Source: Amycolatopsis vancoresmycina (GTDB taxonomy: Bacteria; Actinomycetota; Actinomycetes; Mycobacteriales; Pseudonocardiaceae). From it: a DNA stretch of 64,000 nucleotides. The stretch lies in the NCBI RefSeq assembly GCF_000716785.1, contig NZ_JNYY01000011.1:186001-250000 (forward strand). Reading direction: 5' to 3'. The notes below the pieces were generated by a model, which was not told the origin of the DNA, made no database searches, and saw only the letters and a list, made by a program, of their open reading frames with translations. Positions 50,205-58,149 of the stretch are shown piece after piece; position 1 is the first letter of the stretch, and the number at the start of each line of letters is the position of its first letter. The translations under genes were made by a program, and so were the position numbers.

Positions 50205-50250
50205 GTCGTGAGTGGTAAGGCGGGTTAGAACCCGCCTTACCACTCACGAC
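50205..50250. repeat. 46-nt palindromic repeat, copy 4, inside the prm operon
   Basis: Perfect 22-bp arms (50205-50226, 50229-50250), identical in centre to copy 1. It lies between prmA and prmB and could reduce transcription of the distal genes or stabilise the prmA message. Confidence 0.92.
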
Positions 50251-50272
50251 CCCGCACCGAGACGGGGCTGGG

Positions 50273-51304
50273 ATGACAGCGGAAAAGCACCGCGTCCGGT
50301 TCGAGCCGGTCGGGATCGAGATCGACGTCGCCGAGGACCAGACGATCCTGCGCGCCGCCGCCGAGCAGGGCGTCATGCTCATGCACGGCTGCAAGGAAGG
50401 GCAGTGCGCGTCCTGCAAATCGTTCCTCCTCGACGGCGACGACGTCGAACACGACCGGTACTCCACCTTCGCGCTCCCCGACTTCGAAAAGGAGGAAGGC
50501 TTCACGCTGCTGTGCCGGGCCCACGCCTACGAAGACCTCACGATCGAGCTGCTCAACTACGACGAGGAGATGATCCAGTCCGGCCTGCCGATCCAGGAGG
50601 CGACGGTCGAGGTCGTCGCCAACGACCCCGTCACGCACGACCTCCGGCACCTGGTGGTGCGGCTGGACGAGGAGCTGAAGTTCTTCCCCGGCCAGTACTT
50701 GGACTTCGCGGTTCCGGGCACCGAGGAGACGCGGTCGTTCTCCATGGCCAACACCTCGGCCCGCGACGGGCTCCTGGAGTTCGTCGTCAAGATCTACCCC
50801 GACGGGCTGTTCTCCCGGTTCCTGGCCACCGGAGTCGCGGTCGGCGACCGGCTCCGGGTGACCGGCCCGTTCGGGGTGTTCACCCTCCGGGACAACCCCG
50901 GCGCGGACCTCGTCTTCGTCGGCGGCGGGGCCGGGATGGCGCCGATCCTGTCCCTGCTGCGGTCGATGGCCGAGCGCGGCATCGACCGGAAGGCAGTCTT
51001 CTACTACGGTGCTCGCCGCCGCCACGACCTCTGCTTCGAGGCCGAGCTGCGGGGACTGGAAGAAAAGTTGCCGGACTTCCGTTACGTACCAGCGCTTTCC
51101 GAGCCGGGTGACGACGACTGGACCGGCGAGACCGGCTTCGTCACCGACGTCCTGCGCCGGGCCGGCCTCGACCTGAGCGGCGCCGACGCCTACGTCTGCG
51201 GGCCGCCGCCGATGGTCGAGGCCGCACTGGAGCTGCTGCCCGCGCTCGGCGTCGACGGCAAGCGCGTCTTCTACGACAAGTTCACCACCACGGGCGAAGG
51301 GTAG
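50273..51304 (+). CDS. prmB: Propane-type monooxygenase reductase
   Basis: A 343-residue FAD/2Fe-2S reductase. The plant-type ferredoxin domain has Cys40, Cys45, Cys48 and Cys81 (CKEGQCASC ... LLCRAHA). The FAD domain contains RSFSMANT, and the NAD domain GGGAGMAPIL. It transfers electrons from NAD(P)H to the hydroxylase. ATG 50273 has only a weak ribosome site and lies downstream of the 46-nt repeat. prmC starts 8 bp after the stop. Confidence 0.94.
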   Translation: MTAEKHRVRFEPVGIEIDVAEDQTILRAAAEQGVMLMHGCKEGQCASCKSFLLDGDDVEHDRYSTFALPDFEKEEGFTLLCRAHAYEDLTIELLNYDEEMIQSGLPIQEATVEVVANDPVTHDLRHLVVRLDEELKFFPGQYLDFAVPGTEETRSFSMANTSARDGLLEFVVKIYPDGLFSRFLATGVAVGDRLRVTGPFGVFTLRDNPGADLVFVGGGAGMAPILSLLRSMAERGIDRKAVFYYGARRRHDLCFEAELRGLEEKLPDFRYVPALSEPGDDDWTGETGFVTDVLRRAGLDLSGADAYVCGPPPMVEAALELLPALGVDGKRVFYDKFTTTGEG

Positions 51305-51311
51305 GAAACCC

Positions 51312-52481
51312 ATGACAGCCACGTCCGAACGCAGCGTGCCCAAGCCGGCGTTCACCGACGCCGAAGCGGGCGCGAAGGTCTTCCCGGACTCCACGGCCCG
51401 CCAGTACAACTACTTCACCCCGGCCAAGCGCAAGCAGAGCCACTACGAGGACGTCACCGTCGAGGTCCAGCCCGACCCGCGGCACTACCTGTCGCAGGGC
51501 TGGCTCTACGCCTTCGCCGACGGCCAGGGCGGCTACCCCCTGGAGTGGACCGCGCTGAAGGCGTGGGGCTCCGACCGGCCGCTGCCCGAACGCGGCCCGG
51601 GCTCCGGCGGCCGGGGCTACGACTGGCCGGCGCACGGCTGGCACGAGTTCCGCGACCCCAACGAGGAATGGGAGCTCACCCTCTACCGCTACAACGCGAA
51701 CGTCGTCCGCCAGCTCAACCAGAACATCGACGCGGCCCGCCAGGCCAAGGCGTTCGAGCAGTGGAACCGCAACTGGGTCGACTTCGTCGCCAAGCACGTC
51801 GGCGCGTGGATGCACGTCGACCACGGCCTCGGGCTGTACCTGTTCGCCAACGCCAACCGCCGCGCCCCGACGAACATGCACAACAACGCGATCTCGGTGA
51901 ACAGCATGCACCGCATCCGCGCGGCGCAGGACCTGGCCCTGTACAACCTGACGCTCACCGAGGAGATCGAGGGCTTCGACGGCACGGCTCATCTGTCCAC
52001 TTGGAACGAGGACCCGGCCTGGCAGGGCGTGCGCGAGACCGCCGAGCAGCTGACCGGGATCTGGGACTGGGGCGAGGCGATCTTCGCCGCCAACGTCGTC
52101 TTCGAGCCCCTCGTCGGCGAGCTGTTCCGCAGCAACCTGGTGCAGCAGGCCGCGCCGGCCAACGGCGACTTCGTCACCCCGACGCTGATCGGCGCCGAGG
52201 AGTTCGACTTCTCCGAGCGCGACCTCCGCTACACCAAACCGCTGTACCACCTGCTGATCAACGACAAGGAGTTCGCCGACCACAACAAGGCGCTGCTGCA
52301 GAAGTGGCTCGAGGACTGGGTGCCGCGGTGCATCGCCGCCGCCCGCGCGCTGCAGCCGCTGTGGTCGCAGCCCGACGCCAAGCCGATCCGGTTCGAGGAC
52401 GGTCTCGACCGCGTGAAGAGCCGGTTCGCCGGCATCCTGTCCGAATTGGGCCTCAAAGCACCGGAGGAGCTGGGCCAGTGA
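51312..52481 (+). CDS. prmC: Propane-type monooxygenase hydroxylase small subunit
   Basis: A 389-residue beta subunit, the structural partner of PrmA. It has the long helical fold of diiron monooxygenase small subunits without iron ligands. YNYFTPAKRKQSHYEDVTVEVQPDPRHYL near the N-terminus is characteristic (landmark; residues about 30-58). The next gene overlaps its stop in GTGA, so prmC and prmD are coupled. Confidence 0.93.
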   Translation: MTATSERSVPKPAFTDAEAGAKVFPDSTARQYNYFTPAKRKQSHYEDVTVEVQPDPRHYLSQGWLYAFADGQGGYPLEWTALKAWGSDRPLPERGPGSGGRGYDWPAHGWHEFRDPNEEWELTLYRYNANVVRQLNQNIDAARQAKAFEQWNRNWVDFVAKHVGAWMHVDHGLGLYLFANANRRAPTNMHNNAISVNSMHRIRAAQDLALYNLTLTEEIEGFDGTAHLSTWNEDPAWQGVRETAEQLTGIWDWGEAIFAANVVFEPLVGELFRSNLVQQAAPANGDFVTPTLIGAEEFDFSERDLRYTKPLYHLLINDKEFADHNKALLQKWLEDWVPRCIAAARALQPLWSQPDAKPIRFEDGLDRVKSRFAGILSELGLKAPEELGQ

Positions 52482-52849
52482 CCATCTTCAAAACGGCGGA
52501 AAGCCCGTTCAAGGCCGACAACACCGCGTCCAACATGTGCGGGTTCACCCTGATGAACAACCAGGTCGGCGCGATCGTCGCCGAGGTCATGGGCAGCAAG
52601 GACAACGTCACGATCACGCCGCTGCCCTCGATGATCCGCGTCGACGCCGTCGGCCGCATGGACGTCGTCTACGCCGAGGTCGACGAGGCCGCCGGCGAGG
52701 AAGAAGGCTGGTTCAACGCGGCCGAGTTCGAGGAGAGCATGTCCACCCACTACGGGCGGATGATCCACGAAGACGACCGCACGATCATGTTCGCCAACCC
52801 CGAGGACGCGGCCGAGTTCCTGGACTTCGACCTCAAGCCCATTCGCTGA
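52478..52849 (+). CDS. prmD: Propane-type monooxygenase coupling protein
   Basis: A 123-residue effector (MmoB/DmpM family). The central segment KDNVTITPLPSMIRVDAVGRMDV matches the family (key: PSMIRV), and it binds the hydroxylase to gate turnover. The GTG start overlaps the prmC stop by 4 nt (52478-52481). It is followed 36 bp later by the amidohydrolase gene, which has its own good ribosome site. Confidence 0.93.
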   Translation: MTIFKTAESPFKADNTASNMCGFTLMNNQVGAIVAEVMGSKDNVTITPLPSMIRVDAVGRMDVVYAEVDEAAGEEEGWFNAAEFEESMSTHYGRMIHEDDRTIMFANPEDAAEFLDFDLKPIR

Positions 52850-52884
52850 GAAACGGCACTCGATCCCGCTCAGGAGGATCACAA

Positions 52885-53922
52885 ATGTACGAAAAAGACG
52901 GCGAAAAATACTTCGTGGTGGACGCCCACACCCACTTCTGGGACGCGAGCCCGGACAACTGGGTCAAGGGGCAGGAGGAATACGCCAAGGGCTGGATCGA
53001 GTGCTTCCACGCCTACCAGGGGCTCGGCCCGAAGGAGACCCACTGGCCCATCGACCGGTTCCAGAAGTACTCCGAGGAACTGATGATGCACGACCTGTTC
53101 GAGGTCGGGCACGTCGACACGGCCATCTTCCAGCCGACCAACCTGCGGCAGTGGTACAAGAACGGGTTCAACACGACCGAAGCGGACGCGGCGCTGGCCG
53201 AGAAGCACCCCGGCAAGTTCCTCGTCAACACGACCTTCGACCCGCGTGAAGGCGACGAAGGCCTGAAGGCCCTGGAGGAACGCGTCAAGCGGTACGGCTG
53301 CAAGGGCGTCAAGCTGTACACCGCCGAATGGCGCGGTGACTCGCGCGGCTGGAGCCTCAAGGACCCGGAAGCGGTGCGCTTCTTCGAGAAGTGCGAGGAG
53401 CTCGGCGTCAAGAACATCCACGTCCACAAGGGACCGACGATCTGGCCGCTCGACAAGGACGCCTTCGACGTGTCCGATGTGGACCACGTGGCGACCGGCT
53501 TCCAGGGCCTGAACTTCATCGTCGAGCACGTCGGCCTGCCGCGCATCGAAGACTTCTGCTTCATGGCCACCCAGGAGCGGAACGTCTACGCGGGGCTGGC
53601 CGTCGTGGTCGGCGGCCTGATGCACGCCCGGCCGAAGTTCTTCGCCAAGGTCATGGGCGAGCTGATGTTCTGGCTCGGCGAGGACAAGCTCATCTTCGGC
53701 GCGGACTACGCGATCTGGGAACCGAAGTGGCAGGTCGAGGGCTTCGTCGACTGGAACATGCCGTCCGACGACGAGCTGTCGGACTTCCCGCCGCTGACCG
53801 TCGACCAGAAGAAGAAGATCCTCGGGCTGAACGCCGCGCGGCTGTACGACATCGACGTCCCGGCCGAGTTGCGGCTCGCGGATCCGAAGAACGTCGAGCC
53901 CGTCGGCGTGCCGAACTCATGA
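52885..53922 (+). CDS. Amidohydrolase family protein of the prm/mim cluster
   Basis: A 345-residue amidohydrolase-2-like TIM-barrel protein. DAHTHFWD near residue 14 gives the HxH metal motif, GVKLYTAEW and HVHKGP supply further barrel ligands, IVEHVGLPR a later His, and FGADYAIW the final Asp. It is found at this position in propane and mim monooxygenase clusters, where it is thought to support hydroxylase production or act on a pathway metabolite; the reaction is not known. ATG 52885 follows CAGGAGGATC. Its stop overlaps the DUF59 start in ATGA. Confidence 0.87.
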   Translation: MYEKDGEKYFVVDAHTHFWDASPDNWVKGQEEYAKGWIECFHAYQGLGPKETHWPIDRFQKYSEELMMHDLFEVGHVDTAIFQPTNLRQWYKNGFNTTEADAALAEKHPGKFLVNTTFDPREGDEGLKALEERVKRYGCKGVKLYTAEWRGDSRGWSLKDPEAVRFFEKCEELGVKNIHVHKGPTIWPLDKDAFDVSDVDHVATGFQGLNFIVEHVGLPRIEDFCFMATQERNVYAGLAVVVGGLMHARPKFFAKVMGELMFWLGEDKLIFGADYAIWEPKWQVEGFVDWNMPSDDELSDFPPLTVDQKKKILGLNAARLYDIDVPAELRLADPKNVEPVGVPNS

Positions 53923-54608
53923 CCGCCGTGGTGACCGGGGTCCGCGCCGCCGTGTGGGCGGCGCTGGGCACCGTCCGGGACCCCGAACTCGACGAACCCC
54001 TCACCGACCTGGGGTTCGTGGCCCGCTGCGAGGTGAGCGCCGCGGGCCGAGCCGTCGTCCGGCTGCGGCTGCCGACGTACTTCTGCGCGCCCAACTTCGC
54101 GTTCCTGATGGTCGCGGACGCCTACGACGCCGTGGCCGGGGTGCCGGGCCTGACCGGGCTCGACATCCGGCTCGACGACCACTTCGCGTCCGACGTCATC
54201 AACCGCGGGGTGGCCGCGCGGCAGGGGTTCGTGGCCTCGTTCGACGGCGAGGCCGTCGACGAGCTGGACACCTTGCGGTTCGACTTCGTCCGCAAGGCGG
54301 TGCTGGCCGGTACCGACCGCGTCTGCCGGTCCCTGGGCCGGGACCCGGCGTCACTGACCCTCGGTGACGTCCCGCCGAGCCCCGACCTGGACCGGCTGCG
54401 GGCCCGCCGCCGCGAGCTCGGCCTGCCCGCCGAGGACGGCGACCCGCTGCTGCTCGACCCGGCAACCGGTACGACCCCAGCCGACGCGAAGCGGTATCTC
54501 GCCTTCGCGCGGTTGACCCGCACGAGCATGGAGGCCAACTCGGGCGTCTGCCGCGGCATGCTGCGCGCGCGGTACTCGCTCGGCGCAGAAGAGGAGGGCA
54601 CGGGATGA
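53919..54608 (+). CDS. DUF59/MIP18-like protein of the prm/mim cluster
   Basis: A 229-residue protein with an N-terminal DUF59 (MIP18) domain (ALGTVRDPELDEPLTDLGFV) and a C-terminal extension with DFVRKAVLAGTDRVCRSLG and an uncharacterised end (MEANSGVCRGMLRARYSLG). DUF59 proteins help assemble Fe-S or other metal sites, so it may mature the diiron hydroxylase or the reductase cluster; this is inference. It overlaps both neighbours by 4 nt (ATGA at 53919 and at 54605), so it is tightly coupled to the amidohydrolase and ADH. Confidence 0.82.
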   Translation: MTAVVTGVRAAVWAALGTVRDPELDEPLTDLGFVARCEVSAAGRAVVRLRLPTYFCAPNFAFLMVADAYDAVAGVPGLTGLDIRLDDHFASDVINRGVAARQGFVASFDGEAVDELDTLRFDFVRKAVLAGTDRVCRSLGRDPASLTLGDVPPSPDLDRLRARRRELGLPAEDGDPLLLDPATGTTPADAKRYLAFARLTRTSMEANSGVCRGMLRARYSLGAEEEGTG

Positions 54609-55630
54609 AGGCCGTGCGGCTGCAGAAGTACCACCAGCACCCGGTGATCGAAGACGTCCCGGAGCCGCGCGCGACCGGACCCTTCGACGTCGTGGTCAAG
54701 ATCGGCGGCGCCGGCGTGTGCCGCACCGACCTGCACATCATCGAGGAGCAGTGGGCCGAGAAGTCCGGCGTCGAGCTGCCGTACACGATCGGCCACGAGA
54801 ACGCGGGCTGGGTGCACGAGGTCGGCCCGGCGGTGACGAACGTCGAGGTCGGCGACACCGTCATCCTGCACCCGACGCCGACGTGCGGGCTCTGCCACGC
54901 TTGCCGCGCGGGCGACGACATGCACTGTCCCAACGGGAGCTTCCCGGGCATCAGCAGTGACGGCGGGATGGCGGAGTACCTGCTGACGTCGGCACGGGCG
55001 TGCATCAAGCTCGACCCTGGCACGCAGCCGTCCGATGTGGCCGCTTTGGCGGACGCGGGGATCACCGCCTACCACGCGGTGCGCAAGGCCGTTCCGCACC
55101 TGTACCCGGGCACCACCTGCGTCGTCAACGGCGCGGGCGGCCTCGGGCACATCGGCATCCAGTCACTGCGCGCGCTGACCGCGGCCCGCGTGATCGTGGT
55201 CGACCGCAACGCCGACGCGCTCGAACTGGCGGCCACCCTGGGCGCCGACGAGACCGTGCTGGCCGACGGCAAGCAGGTCGAGGCCGTCCTCGACCTGACC
55301 GGCGGCAACGGCGCCGAGGTCGTCCTCGACTTCGTTGCCGAGCAGGGCGCCCAGCAGGACGCCTTCGCGATGACCCGGCGCGCGGGCTCGCACTTCGTCA
55401 TCGGCTACGGCTCGAACATCGAGATCCCGACGATCGACATCATCTCCACCGAACGCAACATCATCGGCAACCTCGTGGGCACCTACAACGACCTGGCCGA
55501 GCTGATGGTGCTGGCCCAAGCCGGGAAGGTCACGCTGCACACGAAGAAGTACCCCTTGGATGCGGCGCTCGACGCGCTGGCCGACCTCGACGCCGGGCGC
55601 GTGCGCGGCCGCGCGATCCTCACCCCCTAG
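54605..55630 (+). CDS. NAD(P)-dependent zinc alcohol dehydrogenase of the prm cluster
   Basis: A 341-residue MDR alcohol dehydrogenase. Catalytic zinc ligands are Cys39 and His64-Glu65 (GHENAG), and the structural site is Cys94, Cys97, Cys100 and Cys108 (CGLCHACRAGDDMHC). The Rossmann motif is GAGGLGHIG. It would oxidise the alcohol produced by the monooxygenase, for example 2-propanol to acetone, in keeping with prm-cluster ADHs. ATG 54605 overlaps the DUF59 stop. The GroEL gene starts 10 bp after its stop. Confidence 0.92.
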   Translation: MKAVRLQKYHQHPVIEDVPEPRATGPFDVVVKIGGAGVCRTDLHIIEEQWAEKSGVELPYTIGHENAGWVHEVGPAVTNVEVGDTVILHPTPTCGLCHACRAGDDMHCPNGSFPGISSDGGMAEYLLTSARACIKLDPGTQPSDVAALADAGITAYHAVRKAVPHLYPGTTCVVNGAGGLGHIGIQSLRALTAARVIVVDRNADALELAATLGADETVLADGKQVEAVLDLTGGNGAEVVLDFVAEQGAQQDAFAMTRRAGSHFVIGYGSNIEIPTIDIISTERNIIGNLVGTYNDLAELMVLAQAGKVTLHTKKYPLDAALDALADLDAGRVRGRAILTP

Positions 55631-55640
55631 GAGCAGGCAG

Positions 55641-57332
55641 ATGGCGAAGGAACTGCGGTTCGGCTCGGACGCCCGCGACCTGCTGCTGGCGGGGGTGGAC
55701 AAGCTGGCCGAAGCGGTCAAGTCGACGTTGGGCCCCAAGGGGCGCAACGTCATCATCGAGAAGATCACCGGTTCGCCGGTGGTCACCAACGACGGCGTCA
55801 CCATCGCGCGGGAGATCCACCTGAAGAACCAGTTCGAGAACATGGGCGCGCAGCTGGTCAAGGAAGCGGCGATCAAGACCAACGACGTCGTCGGCGACGG
55901 CACCACCACGGCCACCGTGCTGGCCCAGGCGATCGTCCGCGAAGGCATGCGTGCCATTGCGAGCGGCGGCAACCCGGTGCTCGTCAAGCGCGGCATCGAC
56001 CACGCCGTCGGGCTCCTGGTGGCGCACCTGGAAAAGCAGGCCCACCCGGTGGTGTCCGAACAGGACTACGCGCGGGTCGCGGCGATCTCGGCCAACGACG
56101 ACGACGCCGTCGGCGCGGTCATCGCCAAGGCGCTGCACACCGTCGGCGACGGCGGCGTGGTGACGGTCGAGGAGTCGCCGTCGATCGGGATGAGCGTCGA
56201 GTTCGTCGAAGGGTTCGAGTTCGACAACGGCTACCTTTCTCCGTACTTGGTCACCGACCCGGGCCGGCTGGAGGCGGTGCTCGACGACCCGTACATCCTG
56301 ATGTGCGCGGAGAAGATCACCAAGGTGCAGCAGCTGATGCCGTTGCTGGACAAGGTGATGCGCGCGCCCCGGCCGCTGGTCGTCATCGGCGAGACGGTCG
56401 AGGGCACGGCGCTGTCCATGCTGGTGCACAACCACGTGAACGGCACCTTCCAGTCGGTGGCCGTCCGCGCACCGGGTTTCGGCGACCGGCGGCTGCACAA
56501 ACTGGAGGACCTCGCGGCGATCGTCGGCGGCGCTGTCCTTTCGCGACAGTCCGGGTTCACGATGGAGACGATGACCCTGGAACACCTCGGCCGCGCCAAG
56601 CAGGTCCGCGTCACCGAGAACCGCACCACGATCGTCGGCGGCGCGGGGTCTTCGGAGGCGGTGGAGTTCCGGGTCGGGCAGTTGCGCGCGGAGCTGGAGC
56701 GCGCGCAGTTCGGCGTGGACGAGGACGTCCTGACCGAACGGATCGGCGCCCTCACCGGCAAGGTCGCCGTCGTCCGGGTCGGCGCGGCCACCCCGGCCGA
56801 GCTGAAGGAGCTGCAGCACCGGGTCGAGGACGCCCTGTCGGCGACCCGGGCGGCGATGGCCGAAGGCATCGTGGCCGGCGGGGGAGCGGCGTTGCTGCAC
56901 GCCGAGAAGGCCCTGGAGGACCTGGGTCTCTCGGGTGACCAGGCCATCGGCGTCGAGATCGTGCGGCGCGCCCTGGCCGAACCGGCGTTCCTCATCGCGC
57001 ACAACGCGGGCCACCCGGCGCACGAAATCGTCGCGCGCACCCGGGAACTCGGGGACGACGAAGGGTTCGACGCCCTGCACGACCGGTACGGCGACATGAT
57101 CGCCCTCGGCGTCGTGGATCCGCTGCGGGTGTGCCGGTCGGCCGTGCAGAACGGGGCGTCGGTGGCGGGCCTGCTGCTCACGACGAACTCGCTGATCGCC
57201 GAGGAACAGACCCCGTGGGGCGGCAGCCCGGCCCTGATGACCGAGTTCGGGCCGCTGGACGAGGGGCTGCACCAGCCCTCGCCCGACGCGAGCACGCCGC
57301 AGTCACTCGGGATGGGCCCCTCCGTCGGCTGA
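55641..57332 (+). CDS. Dedicated GroEL-type chaperonin of the prm cluster
   Basis: A 563-residue group I chaperonin with the ATP-binding motif TLGPKGRNV and GDGTTTATVLAQAI. It lacks the Gly-Gly-Met tail and ends SLGMGPSVG. A specialised GroEL is a fixed feature of mim/prm loci and is needed to fold the hydroxylase large subunit. No groES accompanies it here, so it must use the genomic GroES. GAGCAGGCAG precedes ATG 55641. A strong hairpin terminates the operon. Confidence 0.92.
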   Translation: MAKELRFGSDARDLLLAGVDKLAEAVKSTLGPKGRNVIIEKITGSPVVTNDGVTIAREIHLKNQFENMGAQLVKEAAIKTNDVVGDGTTTATVLAQAIVREGMRAIASGGNPVLVKRGIDHAVGLLVAHLEKQAHPVVSEQDYARVAAISANDDDAVGAVIAKALHTVGDGGVVTVEESPSIGMSVEFVEGFEFDNGYLSPYLVTDPGRLEAVLDDPYILMCAEKITKVQQLMPLLDKVMRAPRPLVVIGETVEGTALSMLVHNHVNGTFQSVAVRAPGFGDRRLHKLEDLAAIVGGAVLSRQSGFTMETMTLEHLGRAKQVRVTENRTTIVGGAGSSEAVEFRVGQLRAELERAQFGVDEDVLTERIGALTGKVAVVRVGAATPAELKELQHRVEDALSATRAAMAEGIVAGGGAALLHAEKALEDLGLSGDQAIGVEIVRRALAEPAFLIAHNAGHPAHEIVARTRELGDDEGFDALHDRYGDMIALGVVDPLRVCRSAVQNGASVAGLLLTTNSLIAEEQTPWGGSPALMTEFGPLDEGLHQPSPDASTPQSLGMGPSVG

Positions 57333-57353
57333 GTTCCCCGGCCTGCGGAGTGC

Positions 57354-57400
57354 GGAGGTCTTCCCGCCGGTGTCCTGAGCCCCGGCGGGGAGACCTCCGG
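57354..57400 (+). terminator. Terminator of the prm operon
   Basis: About 17-18 bp arms (57354-57371 and 57383-57400) with one G-U-type mismatch and an 11-nt loop, 21 bp after the GroEL stop. It also lies at the end of the convergent membrane-protein gene (stop 57402). Confidence 0.8.
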
Positions 57401-57401
57401 C

Positions 57402-58001
57402 TCACGGAGCCAGGCCGTGGCGGGCCAGCTCGTGCCCGGCCAGCTTCTCGATGACGTCCCGGTCGCGCTCCCGCCAGCCGGTGGCCGGTTCGCCCACCGC
57501 GGCCAGGCGGTGCAGGGGCTGCGTCGTGAGGGCGCGCAGCGCGAGCAGGTCCAGCCCTTCGTCGCCCAGTGCCCGCAGCCGGGCCGCGGCCGTGGCACGG
57601 CGGGTGTAGTGCCAGCGCAGCGGCAACCACGACACCAGGAGCGTCAGCACGGGCAGGGCGATGATGACCGCCGCCAGCCACCAGGCCAGGTTCTCGACGG
57701 CCTCGATCTGCCAGTGGCCGGCGTCCGTGAGCTTGGTCCCGACGTCCGAACCGCCGTGCAGGGCCTTGGCCAGTGCGTCCCCGACGAGCGGGAGGCCGTC
57801 GGCGGAGTTCGCCGCGGAGTCGAAGGTGCCGCGCAGGCCGGTACCGGCGTCGACCAGGCCGTCGCCGGGCGCGCGCAGCTTCATGACCTGGTCGTACACC
57901 GAGGTCCCGAGCCACACCGCGACGACGACGAGCAGCACGGCCAGTAGGTCGCTGACGAGCTGGGCGGTCCGGCGGATCGGCCGTTCGGCGTAGAGCTGCA
58001 T
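57402..58001 (-). CDS. Membrane protein of unknown function
   Basis: A 199-residue protein with a hydrophobic segment at residues 17-36 (LLAVLLVVVAVWLGTSVY) and another at about 105-130 (WWLAAVIIALPVLTLLVSWLP). A Gly/Asp-rich extracytoplasmic loop lies between them, and the C-terminal Arg-rich helical part is cytoplasmic. I do not recognise the family. ATG 58001 is preceded by AAAGG. It is divergent from the GNAT gene, and two palindromic operators (58082 and 58132) lie in the shared region, so the TetR regulator nearby may also control it. Confidence 0.7.
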   Translation of the reverse strand: MQLYAERPIRRTAQLVSDLLAVLLVVVAVWLGTSVYDQVMKLRAPGDGLVDAGTGLRGTFDSAANSADGLPLVGDALAKALHGGSDVGTKLTDAGHWQIEAVENLAWWLAAVIIALPVLTLLVSWLPLRWHYTRRATAAARLRALGDEGLDLLALRALTTQPLHRLAAVGEPATGWRERDRDVIEKLAGHELARHGLAP

Positions 58002-58081
58002 CGGGGGCGCCTTTCGCGGTGGGGGGAGCGCGGCCACGGCAACGTACCCGGGTCCCGTCCGGGCGAACCGGGCCCGGCGAT

Positions 58082-58099
58082 CTATGACGCCGGTCATAG
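58082..58099. promoter_or_regulatory. TetR operator copy 1
   Basis: CTATGAC-GCCG-GTCATAG, perfect 7-4-7 palindrome in the divergent region. Confidence 0.7.
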
Positions 58100-58131
58100 T
58101 GTGTTCGCCTCGGCGGTGTGCTCTCATGGGG

Positions 58132-58149
58132 CTATGACGACTGTCATAG
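58132..58149. promoter_or_regulatory. TetR operator copy 2
   Basis: CTATGAC-GACT-GTCATAG, perfect 7-4-7 palindrome, overlapping the GNAT start codon (ATG 58134). Confidence 0.7.
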
